A DNA stretch of 64,000 nucleotides from an uncultured Bacteroides sp. (GTDB lineage: Bacteria; Bacteroidota; Bacteroidia; Bacteroidales; Bacteroidaceae), in the NCBI GenBank assembly GCA_900755095.1, contig CAAEFE010000095.1:62001-126000 (forward strand). The letters are read 5' to 3'. Shown here piece after piece: positions 43,825-53,751 of the stretch. The position numbers and the translations under genes are program-made. Below the pieces are notes generated by a model. That model did not search any database, was not told the DNA's origin, and saw nothing but the letters and a program-made list of their open reading frames with translations. Each line of letters starts with the position of its first letter. Position 1 is the first letter of the stretch.

Positions 43825-44724
43825 TTAGTCGTGAAGTTTCTTTTTGCGCAGATATTCCAATAACAGCGCAGGACGATCGGTTTGAATTAATTTCGCTCCC
43901 TGATTAATGATCCATCCCCAGCTTTCTTCCGGTTGATGGAGTTCCACCGCACGGTCATCATCATGACCGCCACATAGTTCGGGCCAAAGAGAATTGATAA
44001 ACAAGTTAGAACCTGTATCACGCACTTTCTTTATCAGGTTAAGAACCTCCGGATTATCATTATCGAATACTAACTCATAAGCAGCAGGCTTCATGTGAGT
44101 CTGATAACTGTCAATAATAGCTTCGGCTCCTTCTTTGTGCAACTGTACAATAGGCATAAAAATTACTTTATCCAACACAGCACCGTTTTCAGCTTTCACT
44201 TGCTCATAAGGAAGCCCGGCTTTGATGACACACTGGTCGACTGTTCCAGTCTTCTCGAGTACGGCATAAGCCTCCTGAAAATAATCATAGCCCTTATCAA
44301 TATTTACCATAATCTTACCTTTGCAGAGCAACATGACTTCCTCCAATGTAGGAATCTGATGTCTTGTTTTACAAGCTACCCCATTTTTTAGACGCATTGC
44401 TTTCAATTCCGCTAATGTAAAATCTTCCACCAGTCCTTTTCCGTTCATGGTGCGATTGATTGTTTTATCGTGCATCACTACCAAATGTCCGTCTTTGGTT
44501 CTTTTCAAATCAATCTCTACCATATCGACTCCCATATCAATGCAATTCTGTATACCTTGCAATGAGTTTTCCGGAGCATTACGCCAGTCAGCCCGGTGGG
44601 ATACAACCAATATTTTATCTGGATGATTTCCCAACAGATTTTCTCTGATTTCAGCTATTCTATTTTGGGCAACAGCCAGTTGCACCAAACACAGAAGAAG
44701 TATGAAGTTACATATCCGTTTCAT
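43825..44724 (-). CDS. Exported glycerophosphodiester phosphodiesterase
   Basis: The protein of 299 residues from ATG 44724 has a Sec signal peptide (NFILLLCLVQLAVAQ). The GDPD TIM barrel has SHRADWRNAPENSLQGI at its start, GVDMVEIDLKRTKDGHLVVMHDKTINRTMNGKG with both catalytic His residues and the metal-binding Glu-x-Asp, then WIINQGAKLIQTDRPALLLEYL at the end. It hydrolyses glycerophosphodiesters to glycerol-3-phosphate and an alcohol in the periplasm, where the adjacent OPA-type transporter could take up the product. An ATG at 44736 is an alternative. Confidence 0.9.
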   Translation of the reverse strand: MKRICNFILLLCLVQLAVAQNRIAEIRENLLGNHPDKILVVSHRADWRNAPENSLQGIQNCIDMGVDMVEIDLKRTKDGHLVVMHDKTINRTMNGKGLVEDFTLAELKAMRLKNGVACKTRHQIPTLEEVMLLCKGKIMVNIDKGYDYFQEAYAVLEKTGTVDQCVIKAGLPYEQVKAENGAVLDKVIFMPIVQLHKEGAEAIIDSYQTHMKPAAYELVFDNDNPEVLNLIKKVRDTGSNLFINSLWPELCGGHDDDRAVELHQPEESWGWIINQGAKLIQTDRPALLLEYLRKKKLHD

Positions 44725-44744
44725 AAGTTCAAGCATTAAGAATT

Positions 44745-45803
44745 TTAATTCAGTTTATTGTTTTTCCAGACTAGTTTTTCTCCCCACATTGGTACATAAG
44801 TCTGTTCACAGTTAATCTTCGAAGCCCGTTCGAGTGCCATATCCAATGACCATCTTGATTCATCAACACCTGCATGAGCCAGTTCCAAGATATGTGATAA
44901 CAAGACATAATCGGGCTCCACCTGTCCCGCACCTAAACCCAGAATATTATTTTCGGTCAGAGCATTGGGAGCATAACGCGGTATCAAAACATTCACATGA
45001 GAAGCCAGATTCGTATATTGTTCTGGTTTATAGTTAGAGTCTCCTACATGCATAAAAACGAAATTACCAGTATCTTCTCCACAATCGATCGAAAACACAG
45101 TCACAAAATTAGATAACCCGGCATTGTTATGGTCAGTGATACAGGTTTTAATCTTGAATTTTCCAATTTCATAATCTTTATCCCCCTTTGCAGTATAAGG
45201 ATATGTCGTGTCTTTCAAATAGTTGGATAACACCGGTTTACCTAAATCAAACATAGCCTGGATAAGATCATTATTATAATGATCGGAGTGCTTGTGTGTA
45301 ACACAGAGAAAATCAATATAAGGTGCCAGCTCTTTCGCCCAACGATGAGAAATGTCAATAGCAAAACATCCTGACGGAGTTTTTACCACATACCCCATAT
45401 TATAGAGTAACCAGATCGCTGCCGTACCATTTTCTACTTTTGAGTTTTTAATTCCATCCATCACACGATCAAATGCACTCCGATAAAAATAGATAATCGG
45501 ATCACACTTTTCCATACTCGTACTCGCCTGATCGAAGCCATTCAGATAACTGACGAAATAATCATCTTTACACTTATCCGCATATCCCTGGATCTTGGTC
45601 AAAGTAGTGGTACGTCCGGTATTGACAATCAAAGGAGAAGAACTCCACAACTGTTGTGCAGTGGCATCTACTTCCTCTGCCAATTGCGTAAGAATTCCTT
45701 CATGACCAGTTTCGGTACTGTTGTTGTCATCATCATCACAAGCAACAAAACCTATTGCCAAAAGACAAAACAGTAAATATTGTATTTTTCTTATTATATC
45801 CAT
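44745..45803 (-). CDS. Metallo-beta-lactamase-fold lipoprotein
   Basis: The protein of 352 residues has a lipobox FVAC (Cys22) followed by DDDDNN, a surface-export signal. A helical segment of about 110 residues precedes a metallo-beta-lactamase domain with CVTHKHSDHY (HxHxDH), a Zn-ligand His in ITDHNNAGLSN, and VFMHVGDSN. The domain resembles COG2220-type hydrolases (UlaG-like, NAPE-PLD-like), which include phosphodiesterases and lactonases. The substrate is unknown. ATG 45803 is chosen since it leaves 1 nt after the upstream gene, whereas ATG 45827 would overlap it. It sits just upstream of the GDPD gene in the same operon. Confidence 0.8.
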   Translation of the reverse strand: MDIIRKIQYLLFCLLAIGFVACDDDDNNSTETGHEGILTQLAEEVDATAQQLWSSSPLIVNTGRTTTLTKIQGYADKCKDDYFVSYLNGFDQASTSMEKCDPIIYFYRSAFDRVMDGIKNSKVENGTAAIWLLYNMGYVVKTPSGCFAIDISHRWAKELAPYIDFLCVTHKHSDHYNNDLIQAMFDLGKPVLSNYLKDTTYPYTAKGDKDYEIGKFKIKTCITDHNNAGLSNFVTVFSIDCGEDTGNFVFMHVGDSNYKPEQYTNLASHVNVLIPRYAPNALTENNILGLGAGQVEPDYVLLSHILELAHAGVDESRWSLDMALERASKINCEQTYVPMWGEKLVWKNNKLN

Positions 45804-45804
45804 C

Positions 45805-46686
45805 TTATTTCTGATTTTTATAGTCATTAATTATTTTATTGAAAGTCTCAACCACCCGTTCCGGTGTCGGACGCGTATTGTCGTTTTCATGGTCTTTGGT
45901 AGCTTCATACATGAAAACCCCTTCATAGCCGATTCCTTCGAGTGCATGCATTAACTTTCCCCATTGAATGTCACCTTGTGTAGGAAGCCAATGACACTCG
46001 TTGACAAAGTCAAAGTCCGAAGCGTGTATAGTACCTATACGCTCACCAACAGTTTCTACAAAATGCCCTGTCGTCCCTTTAGTATAATGATTGGTATCAA
46101 AACAAACCTTCACACCCGGAATATCTTTGATTATCTCCAAAAGCTCTTCAGGAGTATTACCCAGACAAGTTCTCGGCAGATTTTCGATGCACAACTGTGC
46201 TCCTATTTGATCCGCATATTTTTTCAGATAAGCGATAGACCTGGAAGCGTTAGTTATTCTTTGTGCCCGAATACTGTCAGCAATAGGCTCGGAACTAGGA
46301 TGCAATACCAAACATTTCGGCTGAAATTGAGCACACTGTCCAATCATCTCCGCCATAAAATCTACATTTTCTTTCCTTTTCTTTTCATCCAGCACCGATA
46401 TGTCCAACGTGCGTGAGAAAGGAAGATGTATAGACCAGACCTTGATACCGGCACTATCAATTTTTGCTTTCATATCCCGGATACGAGGAACAACTTCATC
46501 TGCCGGAACTCCTCTATAACACTGGTTAAATGCTACTTCCACATACTCTACCCCCACAGACCGGGCTTGAGAAAAGTCTGTGGAAGCAGGTACTTTCCAC
46601 AAAGCTGTAGTCGTACCTACTTTATATTTCTGTGCATATAAACCCATTGTCATCGCCATAAATAAGATAAAAACAGGAACTCTCAT
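45805..46686 (-). CDS. Exported xylose-isomerase-like TIM barrel (sugar phosphate isomerase/epimerase family)
   Basis: The protein of 293 residues has a signal peptide (FILFMAMTMGLYAQ). The AP-endonuclease-2/xylose-isomerase-like barrel includes VEYVEVAFNQCYRG, VWSIHLPFSRTLD, LVLHPSSEPI, LCIENLPRTC, VCFDTNHYTKG and GTIHASDFD, with the Glu, Asp and His metal ligands expected for the family. Exported members are found in Bacteroidetes glycan and 3-ketoglycoside systems. The substrate is unknown; a cyclitol or sugar head group would fit the operon (inference). It starts 6 nt after the propeller lipoprotein. Confidence 0.8.
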   Translation of the reverse strand: MRVPVFILFMAMTMGLYAQKYKVGTTTALWKVPASTDFSQARSVGVEYVEVAFNQCYRGVPADEVVPRIRDMKAKIDSAGIKVWSIHLPFSRTLDISVLDEKKRKENVDFMAEMIGQCAQFQPKCLVLHPSSEPIADSIRAQRITNASRSIAYLKKYADQIGAQLCIENLPRTCLGNTPEELLEIIKDIPGVKVCFDTNHYTKGTTGHFVETVGERIGTIHASDFDFVNECHWLPTQGDIQWGKLMHALEGIGYEGVFMYEATKDHENDNTRPTPERVVETFNKIINDYKNQK

Positions 46687-46692
46687 TATCGC

Positions 46693-48657
46693 TTACTTTT
46701 GACGGTTTGTACCTTGAATATCACCACCACGAATACTCCAGGAGTCTGTTGCTAATGTCTTATTGACAGCAAAAGCCTTTATCGAACCGATATTATTAGA
46801 TCCGATCGTTCCGCAATAAAGCCGTCTGTCCGGGCCAATGCTAACAGCTGCCATGACTTGTTGTCCCACAGTCTCTTCAAAAACAATGTTTCCATTAGTG
46901 ATGTCAAGTCCCAGCACTTTGTTATTCGATTGGGTACCGATATAAAGAATACCATCCGTACTCAAAGCACCTCCACTGTAGTTCAAATTGTTACCCACAT
47001 TTTTCTCCCAGATTTTAGATCCGCTGGCATTTACTGCATGAACAGTCTGCGATCCTTTTTCAGTAAAATAGACATTGCCATTTTTATCAGCAATCGGGAA
47101 ATAAGCATCTCCTTTTGTAGTCGGATACGTCCATTTCTTCGTTCCGTTTGTCATATCAACAGCAACGAGTCCTCCATTTTTCAAAGTCGCATAAAGTACC
47201 TGATCCTTCAAAGCAAACGTAGCTTGTTCTGTCACATTCACTTCTTCCAATTTCCAATTCTGCTCTTTATTCGGTTTAAAAGAATAAATGGCTGCACTTG
47301 TACCTGCATAAACATTTCCGGCTTTATCAATAGCCACAGCACTACCGGTTGCCCCGTCAAGCGATTGTTGCCATTTAATAGCACCACTGGATGCATCCAG
47401 CGCATACAACGTACTCTTATTGGTGAGACAGTAAAGAACACCATCGGCCGACAATGCAGGGAAAGCTCCTATCGCAGCATCCAATTTTACTGCCCACTTT
47501 TGAGTTCCGTTTGGATTAATAGCATATACATTATTAATAGTGGCATTTCTTACACACTGATAGATTGTACCATCAGGAGCCACTAACGCACCTCCGCCAT
47601 AAGTTATCTGACTGATAGCAAACACCCACTTGAACTCACCGCTCACTACGTCAATAGCAAATAAATGACCCGCAGGAGTAGATGTCGGGATATACATTGT
47701 TTTTCCATCCGGAGAGAACACCGGATTGGAGGTCTTTACATATCCGGTAAGTCCACCGAAGTTCAAATCGACAGAATTCCATTTATAATTGCCGACCGTG
47801 ACAGTCAGACTGCCCGACTCGGTGGTATTATTTACATAAGTCACCGTTACGGCCACTGTATAAGTACCGGTAGTAGCAAAAGCATGCACCGGATTGTTTT
47901 CTCCCGATGTCGTACCATCACCAAAATCCCAACTTACCGATTTCACTTCACCAGCCATGAAATACATATCGTTATAAGCAAAGGTAGAAGGCTCCCACAC
48001 AACCAGTTCCGTACTAGCAAGAATAGGATAGATCAATCCGGGAGTAGCAGAAGTTTCCACCGCAATAGAATTGCCTGTAGGATAAACACAGACTACATTG
48101 AATGTATATTCCTGATCGTTAGTCAAACCATCAACGATGTATTCTTCCAATGAAGTATCATCCAGATTGATAATCTGATTACCGGGATTCACGGTAACCT
48201 GATAGCGAGTGAAACGTTCACTCGCAGGTTTCGTCCATCTCAAACGCACTCTTTCATTGCCGGCTGCTGCCGTCAGATCAGAAATCGGATATCTTGCATT
48301 CTTCGGTGTACAGGCAGCAGTAGTTTTACTGGCCAATCCTCCCGCATAACGAGGTTGCACAGAAAAAGTGTAAGCAACATCGTTCACCAGATTATTGATA
48401 GTGGCAGTCATTGTTTTTGCATCCACAGTCATCTCGCCTCCTTCCGCATCTGATGATCCGGAAGTCCAAAGAATCAAATATTCATTCGGACGGGCATTCT
48501 CGTATGCTTCCCAGGAAAGAGTCACATTCATATCTCCGGCTGTTGCCGTTAGTGACTTCAGTTCATATAAATCGAAACTTGCCTTTGGCAGATCTTCTTC
48601 ACAAGCAGTAAAGATTACCGTGAAAATAAACAACAAGCTATATAGTATTTTTTTCAT
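46693..48657 (-). CDS. Surface lipoprotein with fibronectin-III, PKD and PQQ-like beta-propeller domains
   Basis: The protein of 654 residues has a lipobox FTAC (Cys19) followed by EEDLPK. Two FnIII-like modules cover about 30-205, and a PKD domain carries SWDFGDGTTSGENNPVHAF. A C-terminal PQQ-like propeller has repeated blades such as GHLFAIDVVSGEFKWVF, STLYALDASSGAIKWQQ and GLVAVDMTNGTKKWTYP. It occupies the SusE/F position right after SusD and probably binds substrate on the cell surface. No catalytic residues are recognised. The protein has no cofactor-binding evidence. Confidence 0.85.
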   Translation of the reverse strand: MKKILYSLLFIFTVIFTACEEDLPKASFDLYELKSLTATAGDMNVTLSWEAYENARPNEYLILWTSGSSDAEGGEMTVDAKTMTATINNLVNDVAYTFSVQPRYAGGLASKTTAACTPKNARYPISDLTAAAGNERVRLRWTKPASERFTRYQVTVNPGNQIINLDDTSLEEYIVDGLTNDQEYTFNVVCVYPTGNSIAVETSATPGLIYPILASTELVVWEPSTFAYNDMYFMAGEVKSVSWDFGDGTTSGENNPVHAFATTGTYTVAVTVTYVNNTTESGSLTVTVGNYKWNSVDLNFGGLTGYVKTSNPVFSPDGKTMYIPTSTPAGHLFAIDVVSGEFKWVFAISQITYGGGALVAPDGTIYQCVRNATINNVYAINPNGTQKWAVKLDAAIGAFPALSADGVLYCLTNKSTLYALDASSGAIKWQQSLDGATGSAVAIDKAGNVYAGTSAAIYSFKPNKEQNWKLEEVNVTEQATFALKDQVLYATLKNGGLVAVDMTNGTKKWTYPTTKGDAYFPIADKNGNVYFTEKGSQTVHAVNASGSKIWEKNVGNNLNYSGGALSTDGILYIGTQSNNKVLGLDITNGNIVFEETVGQQVMAAVSIGPDRRLYCGTIGSNNIGSIKAFAVNKTLATDSWSIRGGDIQGTNRQK

Positions 48658-48684
48658 CGTTTGATTTCTTTTAGTTTAATCCTA

Positions 48685-50076
48685 TTAATATCCCGTATTC
48701 TGCCACAACAGTTCTGTGTTGTTTATTCTTTCCAACTCCGTTTTTGGAATAGGATACAGGAATTGATAGTCCTGAATAATATGTCCTTCTGCTTTCATAG
48801 CCTCCTTAGCACCTCCCATACGTACCAAATCGAACCAACGCTGTCCTTCATAAGGAAACTCCTGTTGACGTTCCAACATAATCGCTTTACGGAAGCTATC
48901 CTGATCGGGAAGCTCTGTTATCTGAAGCGGAGACAATCCGGCACGAGTATGCACAGCATTCAAAGCAACCATAGCTTCTGAATTCTGCAAATTACTATAA
49001 CTGATTTCATTCAAAGCTTCGGCGTACATTAACAGCACATCGGCATAACGGAGAATAATCTGGTCATTACCGACTGTATTATAGGTCGCACTTTTGACAT
49101 CTTTAAATTTATTCATCACGCATACTTTATCTTCCACCTTTACATAGGTAATCAGATTCTTGCGCTTATCCCCATCTTTGTAGCACTCTTTCAGAGACTT
49201 TGTCTGATTGGTATCATCAGTCAGATTAATAATAGAGAACCAATATCCATGTCCTTCTCCTTCGACATCTTTATTAAAGCGAACAGCAAAAATAATCTCA
49301 TCGTTCATTTTATTGTTCACGTCAAACACCTGTTCGGGAGTAGTCATTAAAGAATATCGACCCACTAGTTGGGATAACACATTGCGAGCCTCCGTCCATT
49401 TATGGAAAGTCAGGTAAATCTTGCCGAGCAATGCCATTGCAGCACCGGAAGTCACTCGTCCCATATCGGCACTTGTATAAGAAGATGGCAACATATTTTC
49501 ATTAATAACCTGATTCAAATCACCGACAAGAAAATCATAAACCTGTTGATCGGAACTGCGCCCGATTTTAAGAGCTTCAGCCACTGTCACCACTTTATTA
49601 GTCATCGGTATCCCTCCCCATAAACGATACATATTAAAATAAGTAAGGGCACGGATGAAAAGAGCTTCGCCTTTATATTGTTTTTTCAGAGTCGCGTCGA
49701 AATTGGCTTCATCAATTCTATCTAATACAAGATTGCAACGATAAACTCCATTATTAAAGTTCGCCCAGGCGGCCTCCAGAATTCCATTAGAGGCTTTATC
49801 TGCAAACTGATCGATATCATAACGATCTTGTGTTCCGGCAGTGGGCGCACTCAATGTCAAATTATCACTCCGATATTCGCAACACTCTGTAAAATAGGAA
49901 ACTTGTGTCTGCAATTTGGAGTAACATCCTATCACGGCTACATTAAAATCTTCCGCTGTCTTATATACCTTGTCGGTAGGCACACTGCTACTCGGTTCCA
50001 AATCGAAGAAACTATCTGTACAAGCAACTGATAACAAGGCAGTTGATAGGAATAGTATTAGTTTATATTTTTTCAT
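48685..50076 (-). CDS. susD: SusD/RagB-family outer-membrane lipoprotein
   Basis: The protein of 463 residues has a lipobox LSVAC (Cys19) then TDSFFDLEPSSSVPTDKVYKTAEDFNVAVIGCY, a standard SusD start. TPR helices include FIRALTYFNMYRLWGGIPM and LLGKIYLTFHKWTEARNVL. The C-terminal ERQQEFPYEGQRWFDLVRMG and YPIPKTELE motifs are typical. It should be the substrate-binding lid of the downstream-named SusC. It lies 23 nt after SusC. Confidence 0.93.
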   Translation of the reverse strand: MKKYKLILFLSTALLSVACTDSFFDLEPSSSVPTDKVYKTAEDFNVAVIGCYSKLQTQVSYFTECCEYRSDNLTLSAPTAGTQDRYDIDQFADKASNGILEAAWANFNNGVYRCNLVLDRIDEANFDATLKKQYKGEALFIRALTYFNMYRLWGGIPMTNKVVTVAEALKIGRSSDQQVYDFLVGDLNQVINENMLPSSYTSADMGRVTSGAAMALLGKIYLTFHKWTEARNVLSQLVGRYSLMTTPEQVFDVNNKMNDEIIFAVRFNKDVEGEGHGYWFSIINLTDDTNQTKSLKECYKDGDKRKNLITYVKVEDKVCVMNKFKDVKSATYNTVGNDQIILRYADVLLMYAEALNEISYSNLQNSEAMVALNAVHTRAGLSPLQITELPDQDSFRKAIMLERQQEFPYEGQRWFDLVRMGGAKEAMKAEGHIIQDYQFLYPIPKTELERINNTELLWQNTGY

Positions 50077-50099
50077 ATAACGTGTATTTTAAAGGATGA

Positions 50100-53000
50100 T
50101 TAAAGTGTTATGTTCAGCCCGAACAAGAATGTTTTAGCTAATGGATAAGTTCCATAATCCTCACCCGGTGAAAGAGAATTACTCGGACGTGCATTTACTT
50201 CCGGATTATATCCGCTATAATTAGTCGAAGTCCATAAATTTTGTCCGGAAACGTAAACTCTTAATTTTTCCACGAAAAAGCGTTGAGTCAGGTTCTTCGG
50301 CAAGGTATATCCTAGTGTCACATTCTGCAGTCGCAGATAAGAACCATCTTCCAGATGCCAGGTTGAAGTACGACCATTATACCCCTTTGACTTACGGTTG
50401 GCACGATTCACCTGACCGTTTCCCGGATCTTCCGGACTTTTCCAACGATTCAAGGCTATAGTGGTGCCATTGGTATTACCTTCCAGATTATCAATATAAC
50501 GACGATTCAGATTCAGAATCTCATTACCATATACTCCTTGAAAATTAAAATCAAGGTCAAATCCCTTAAACCAGACTTTACCACCAAACCCATAGGTAAA
50601 ATCGGGCATATAGTTACCTACGATCGTACGATCTTTATCCAAGTCCATCACTCCATCCCCGTCGACATCCACAAAGCGGAAATCTCCCGGCTGGGTATTG
50701 CTGAAATGAGGATACTTTTTTAATTCCTCTTCATTGGAAAAAATTCCATCCTGCACCAACAGATAATAACATCCGATGGGTTCACCGACTTTCGTTATGT
50801 AATAAGCATGATCTACGCTACCGGTAGATATGATAGGAGCATTACCCGGACCGAGCGCCTTCACTTCGTTCGTATTAGTGGCATAATTGGCATTAAACGA
50901 ATAACCGAAATCTTTAGTTATATTCTTCTGTGAAGTCAAGGCAACTTCCCATCCCCTATTGTTTACTTTACCGATATTCATCAATGCAGTGCTATATCCG
51001 GTCAGGTGGGGGACTGGTACATTCAACAACATATTAGAGGTATTGGTATTATAATAATCCACAGTCAGTCCCAGCAATCCTTTGAACATCTGCAAATCAA
51101 CACCCACATTTACCATCGCATTCTTTTCCCAACTCAAATCCTCATTCTTTATGGTACTTGGCTTGTAACCATTCACCAATTGTCCGTTACCTGTGCCAAG
51201 CACATAATTATCCAAAGCCATCAGAGACAAATGATCATAATTGCCAATCTGGAAGTTACCGGTCACTCCATAACTCGCTCTTAATTTCAAATCATCTACA
51301 AACGACAGACTCTTAGCCTTCATAAAAAAGTCTTCTCCGCTTATTCTCCACGCCAAAGAAGCTGAAGGAAAATATCCCCACCGGTTATTCTTGCCAAAAC
51401 GGGAGGAACCGTCTGCACGAATAGCCGCCGAAGCCATATATTTACCTTTATAGCTGTACTGCATACGCGCCAGATAAGAAGCAATCGTCCATTGGGTTTT
51501 ATCGGATGCACCTTTCGTCACCGTACCTCCGGAAATTGTTTGTATATAGTCGTTCGGGAAATCGGTCGCCGTCACATTATCTCCTTTATATGTCTCTTTT
51601 TGAGCCGACTGTACTAAGACCACATTGATAGAATGAGCATCTTTAATCGTTGTGTTATAATTGATTTTATTCTCCACCAACCAGTTGAAATAAAAACCTG
51701 ATGAACTGTAGGCTGTCGGATTTGACTTTACATCATAATACTTTTGTCCCAATAAAGGAAGTTCCGAAGAACGATATTGGTCATTATGCGAACCATAATA
51801 ATCGCCACCAAAAGAAATGTTATAAGTAAGCCCCTTATACAACTCCAATTCAGCAAAAACTTTTCCGACAATCGCCATACGGTCTACAACATCCGATTGT
51901 AAGTTTGCCATGGCTACCGGGTTCAATACGGCATTATGCTGATAGTCATTTCCAATTCTCCAATAGCCGTTTCCCTGATAATTATAGCTGCCATCCGCAT
52001 TATATACCGGCCATACCGGAGGCATCATCAATGCCGACTGCACAATACCATTAGATCCGGAAGCATCTACCCGATTGGAAGTAGAATAGGAAGGAGAGAA
52101 ATTCAGACCGAATTTCAGTCTTTTATATTTCCCGTCCAAATTCATACGCATACTATATTTCTTAAAGTCGGAATTAATAATAATACCTTCTTTATCATAA
52201 TAGTTGGCCGAAATGAAATAGCCAACTGTTTTTCCTCTGCCGGAAATAGAAACATTGTGGCTCGTAGTAGCAGCAGTACGAAAAATAGCATCTTGCCAAT
52301 CTGTATCCGTCAACCCCTTATCACCATTCAGATAGGGAAAGAGTTCAGTAGGAATACGTTCCCATGAATTCGGGCGCATTCCGTTCGGATCATCCGGTGA
52401 ACCTCCGGGATTAGCATCCAGATAAGCGTTGTCATGACCATCCTTTGCAAATTCGGCAAACTGATATGCATTCATCATTGAAAGTTTCTTCGAAACACTC
52501 TGGATACCATAATATCCATCATACTGCACTTTCATCTTTTCCGATTGTCCCTGCTTGGTCGTGATAATAATTACACCGTTGGAACCGCGACTACCATAAA
52601 TAGCTGCCGACGAAGCATCTTTCAAAACTTCCACAGATTCGACATCATTATTATTCAGATTGGCAAATCCACGTTCTACCGGCACGCCATCAATAATATA
52701 AAGAGGATCACTACCGGCATTAACCGTACTGATACCACGAACACGGATACTTACACTTCCCTCCGGATCACCACTTGGCTGAGTAACCTGTACCCCCGGC
52801 ATCTTACCCGCCAACGCCTGCCGGAAGTCTGAAGCAGAAACGTCCGCAATTTGTTCAGCTTTCACGGAAGAAATAGAAGTAGAGACATCTCTTTTTCTCT
52901 GAACTCCATATCCTACCACTACTACCTCATCAATCATCTTACTATCTTCTACCAACGTGATTTTCGCCGTATTTTTATCCTTTGCAGAGATATTTACCGT

Positions 53001-53543
53001 TTTATATCCAATATAAGAGATGGTCAATGTTGCAGACTCCGGTACATTCATTAATGAATAACGTCCGTCAATATCGGTAATCGTACCATTGCCTTCTCCC
53101 TTAATCTGCACACTGGCACCAATCACTGGTTCTCCTTTATCATCTGCAACTATTCCCTGAATAGTGCGTGCACGTTGAGCAGTTTCTTCTTTTTTAAGCG
53201 GCTGTTTGCTGACAGCAATTGTATGATCGGTCCTATTGAAATAAAGCTTGGCCTGGGAAGTAATTTCTCCCAGAATCTGTTTTAATGAAGCATTTTTAAT
53301 GTCGAAAGAAACTCTCGGAGCCTTGTTCACCGTCTCCTGATCATAGAGAAACTTAAAATTAGTCTGTTTGCTGATTTTATTGAAAACACTCTCTACCGGC
53401 TCGTTTTGCACACGAAGCGTAATATCATGCTCTTTCAATGTCTGAGCAGCAGCCGGAGCTATTAAAATGAAGGTGAATAGTAAAAAAGCTAAAAACGAAC
53501 AGCTATTTTTACTTATCCCTTTACAAATAAGAAGATTATTCAT
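50100..53543 (-). CDS. susC: SusC-family TonB-dependent transporter with STN signalling domain
   Basis: The protein of 1147 residues has a signal peptide to about 34 and an STN domain at 37-113 (LKEHDITLRVQNEPVESVF) that talks to FecR-type anti-sigma factors. A carboxypeptidase-D-like domain at 128-200 (GIVADDKGEPVIGASVQIKG) and the TonB box DEVVVVGYG at 205-213 are followed by plug and barrel. The STN domain matches the FecR/ECF pair immediately upstream, giving substrate-induced transcription. The import substrate is not a typical glycan, judging by the neighbours. Confidence 0.93.
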   Translation of the reverse strand: MNNLLICKGISKNSCSFLAFLLFTFILIAPAAAQTLKEHDITLRVQNEPVESVFNKISKQTNFKFLYDQETVNKAPRVSFDIKNASLKQILGEITSQAKLYFNRTDHTIAVSKQPLKKEETAQRARTIQGIVADDKGEPVIGASVQIKGEGNGTITDIDGRYSLMNVPESATLTISYIGYKTVNISAKDKNTAKITLVEDSKMIDEVVVVGYGVQRKRDVSTSISSVKAEQIADVSASDFRQALAGKMPGVQVTQPSGDPEGSVSIRVRGISTVNAGSDPLYIIDGVPVERGFANLNNNDVESVEVLKDASSAAIYGSRGSNGVIIITTKQGQSEKMKVQYDGYYGIQSVSKKLSMMNAYQFAEFAKDGHDNAYLDANPGGSPDDPNGMRPNSWERIPTELFPYLNGDKGLTDTDWQDAIFRTAATTSHNVSISGRGKTVGYFISANYYDKEGIIINSDFKKYSMRMNLDGKYKRLKFGLNFSPSYSTSNRVDASGSNGIVQSALMMPPVWPVYNADGSYNYQGNGYWRIGNDYQHNAVLNPVAMANLQSDVVDRMAIVGKVFAELELYKGLTYNISFGGDYYGSHNDQYRSSELPLLGQKYYDVKSNPTAYSSSGFYFNWLVENKINYNTTIKDAHSINVVLVQSAQKETYKGDNVTATDFPNDYIQTISGGTVTKGASDKTQWTIASYLARMQYSYKGKYMASAAIRADGSSRFGKNNRWGYFPSASLAWRISGEDFFMKAKSLSFVDDLKLRASYGVTGNFQIGNYDHLSLMALDNYVLGTGNGQLVNGYKPSTIKNEDLSWEKNAMVNVGVDLQMFKGLLGLTVDYYNTNTSNMLLNVPVPHLTGYSTALMNIGKVNNRGWEVALTSQKNITKDFGYSFNANYATNTNEVKALGPGNAPIISTGSVDHAYYITKVGEPIGCYYLLVQDGIFSNEEELKKYPHFSNTQPGDFRFVDVDGDGVMDLDKDRTIVGNYMPDFTYGFGGKVWFKGFDLDFNFQGVYGNEILNLNRRYIDNLEGNTNGTTIALNRWKSPEDPGNGQVNRANRKSKGYNGRTSTWHLEDGSYLRLQNVTLGYTLPKNLTQRFFVEKLRVYVSGQNLWTSTNYSGYNPEVNARPSNSLSPGEDYGTYPLAKTFLFGLNITL

Positions 53544-53751
53544 AAATTTGTGCGTTTTAGTAATTGACTAAAGTTATTAAAAACAAGCAATGCGCGATAC
53601 GTTATTCATTTGGGTCGAAGCTTATGAATATCCGTCCGGATTGCGGATAGAGGCATTCCTTTGGAGTGCTTCTATCATTTTGGGGAGGTTCATGAAGGAG
53701 CTGTTTTCATCTATTATTTTTTAAAAGGTTGAACATTATCTATTATTCATC

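Noticed and set aside
46858..47586. 242-codon plus-strand frame opposite the PQQ propeller
   Set aside because: It is created by the regular repeat codons of the propeller blades and has no protein-like pattern.
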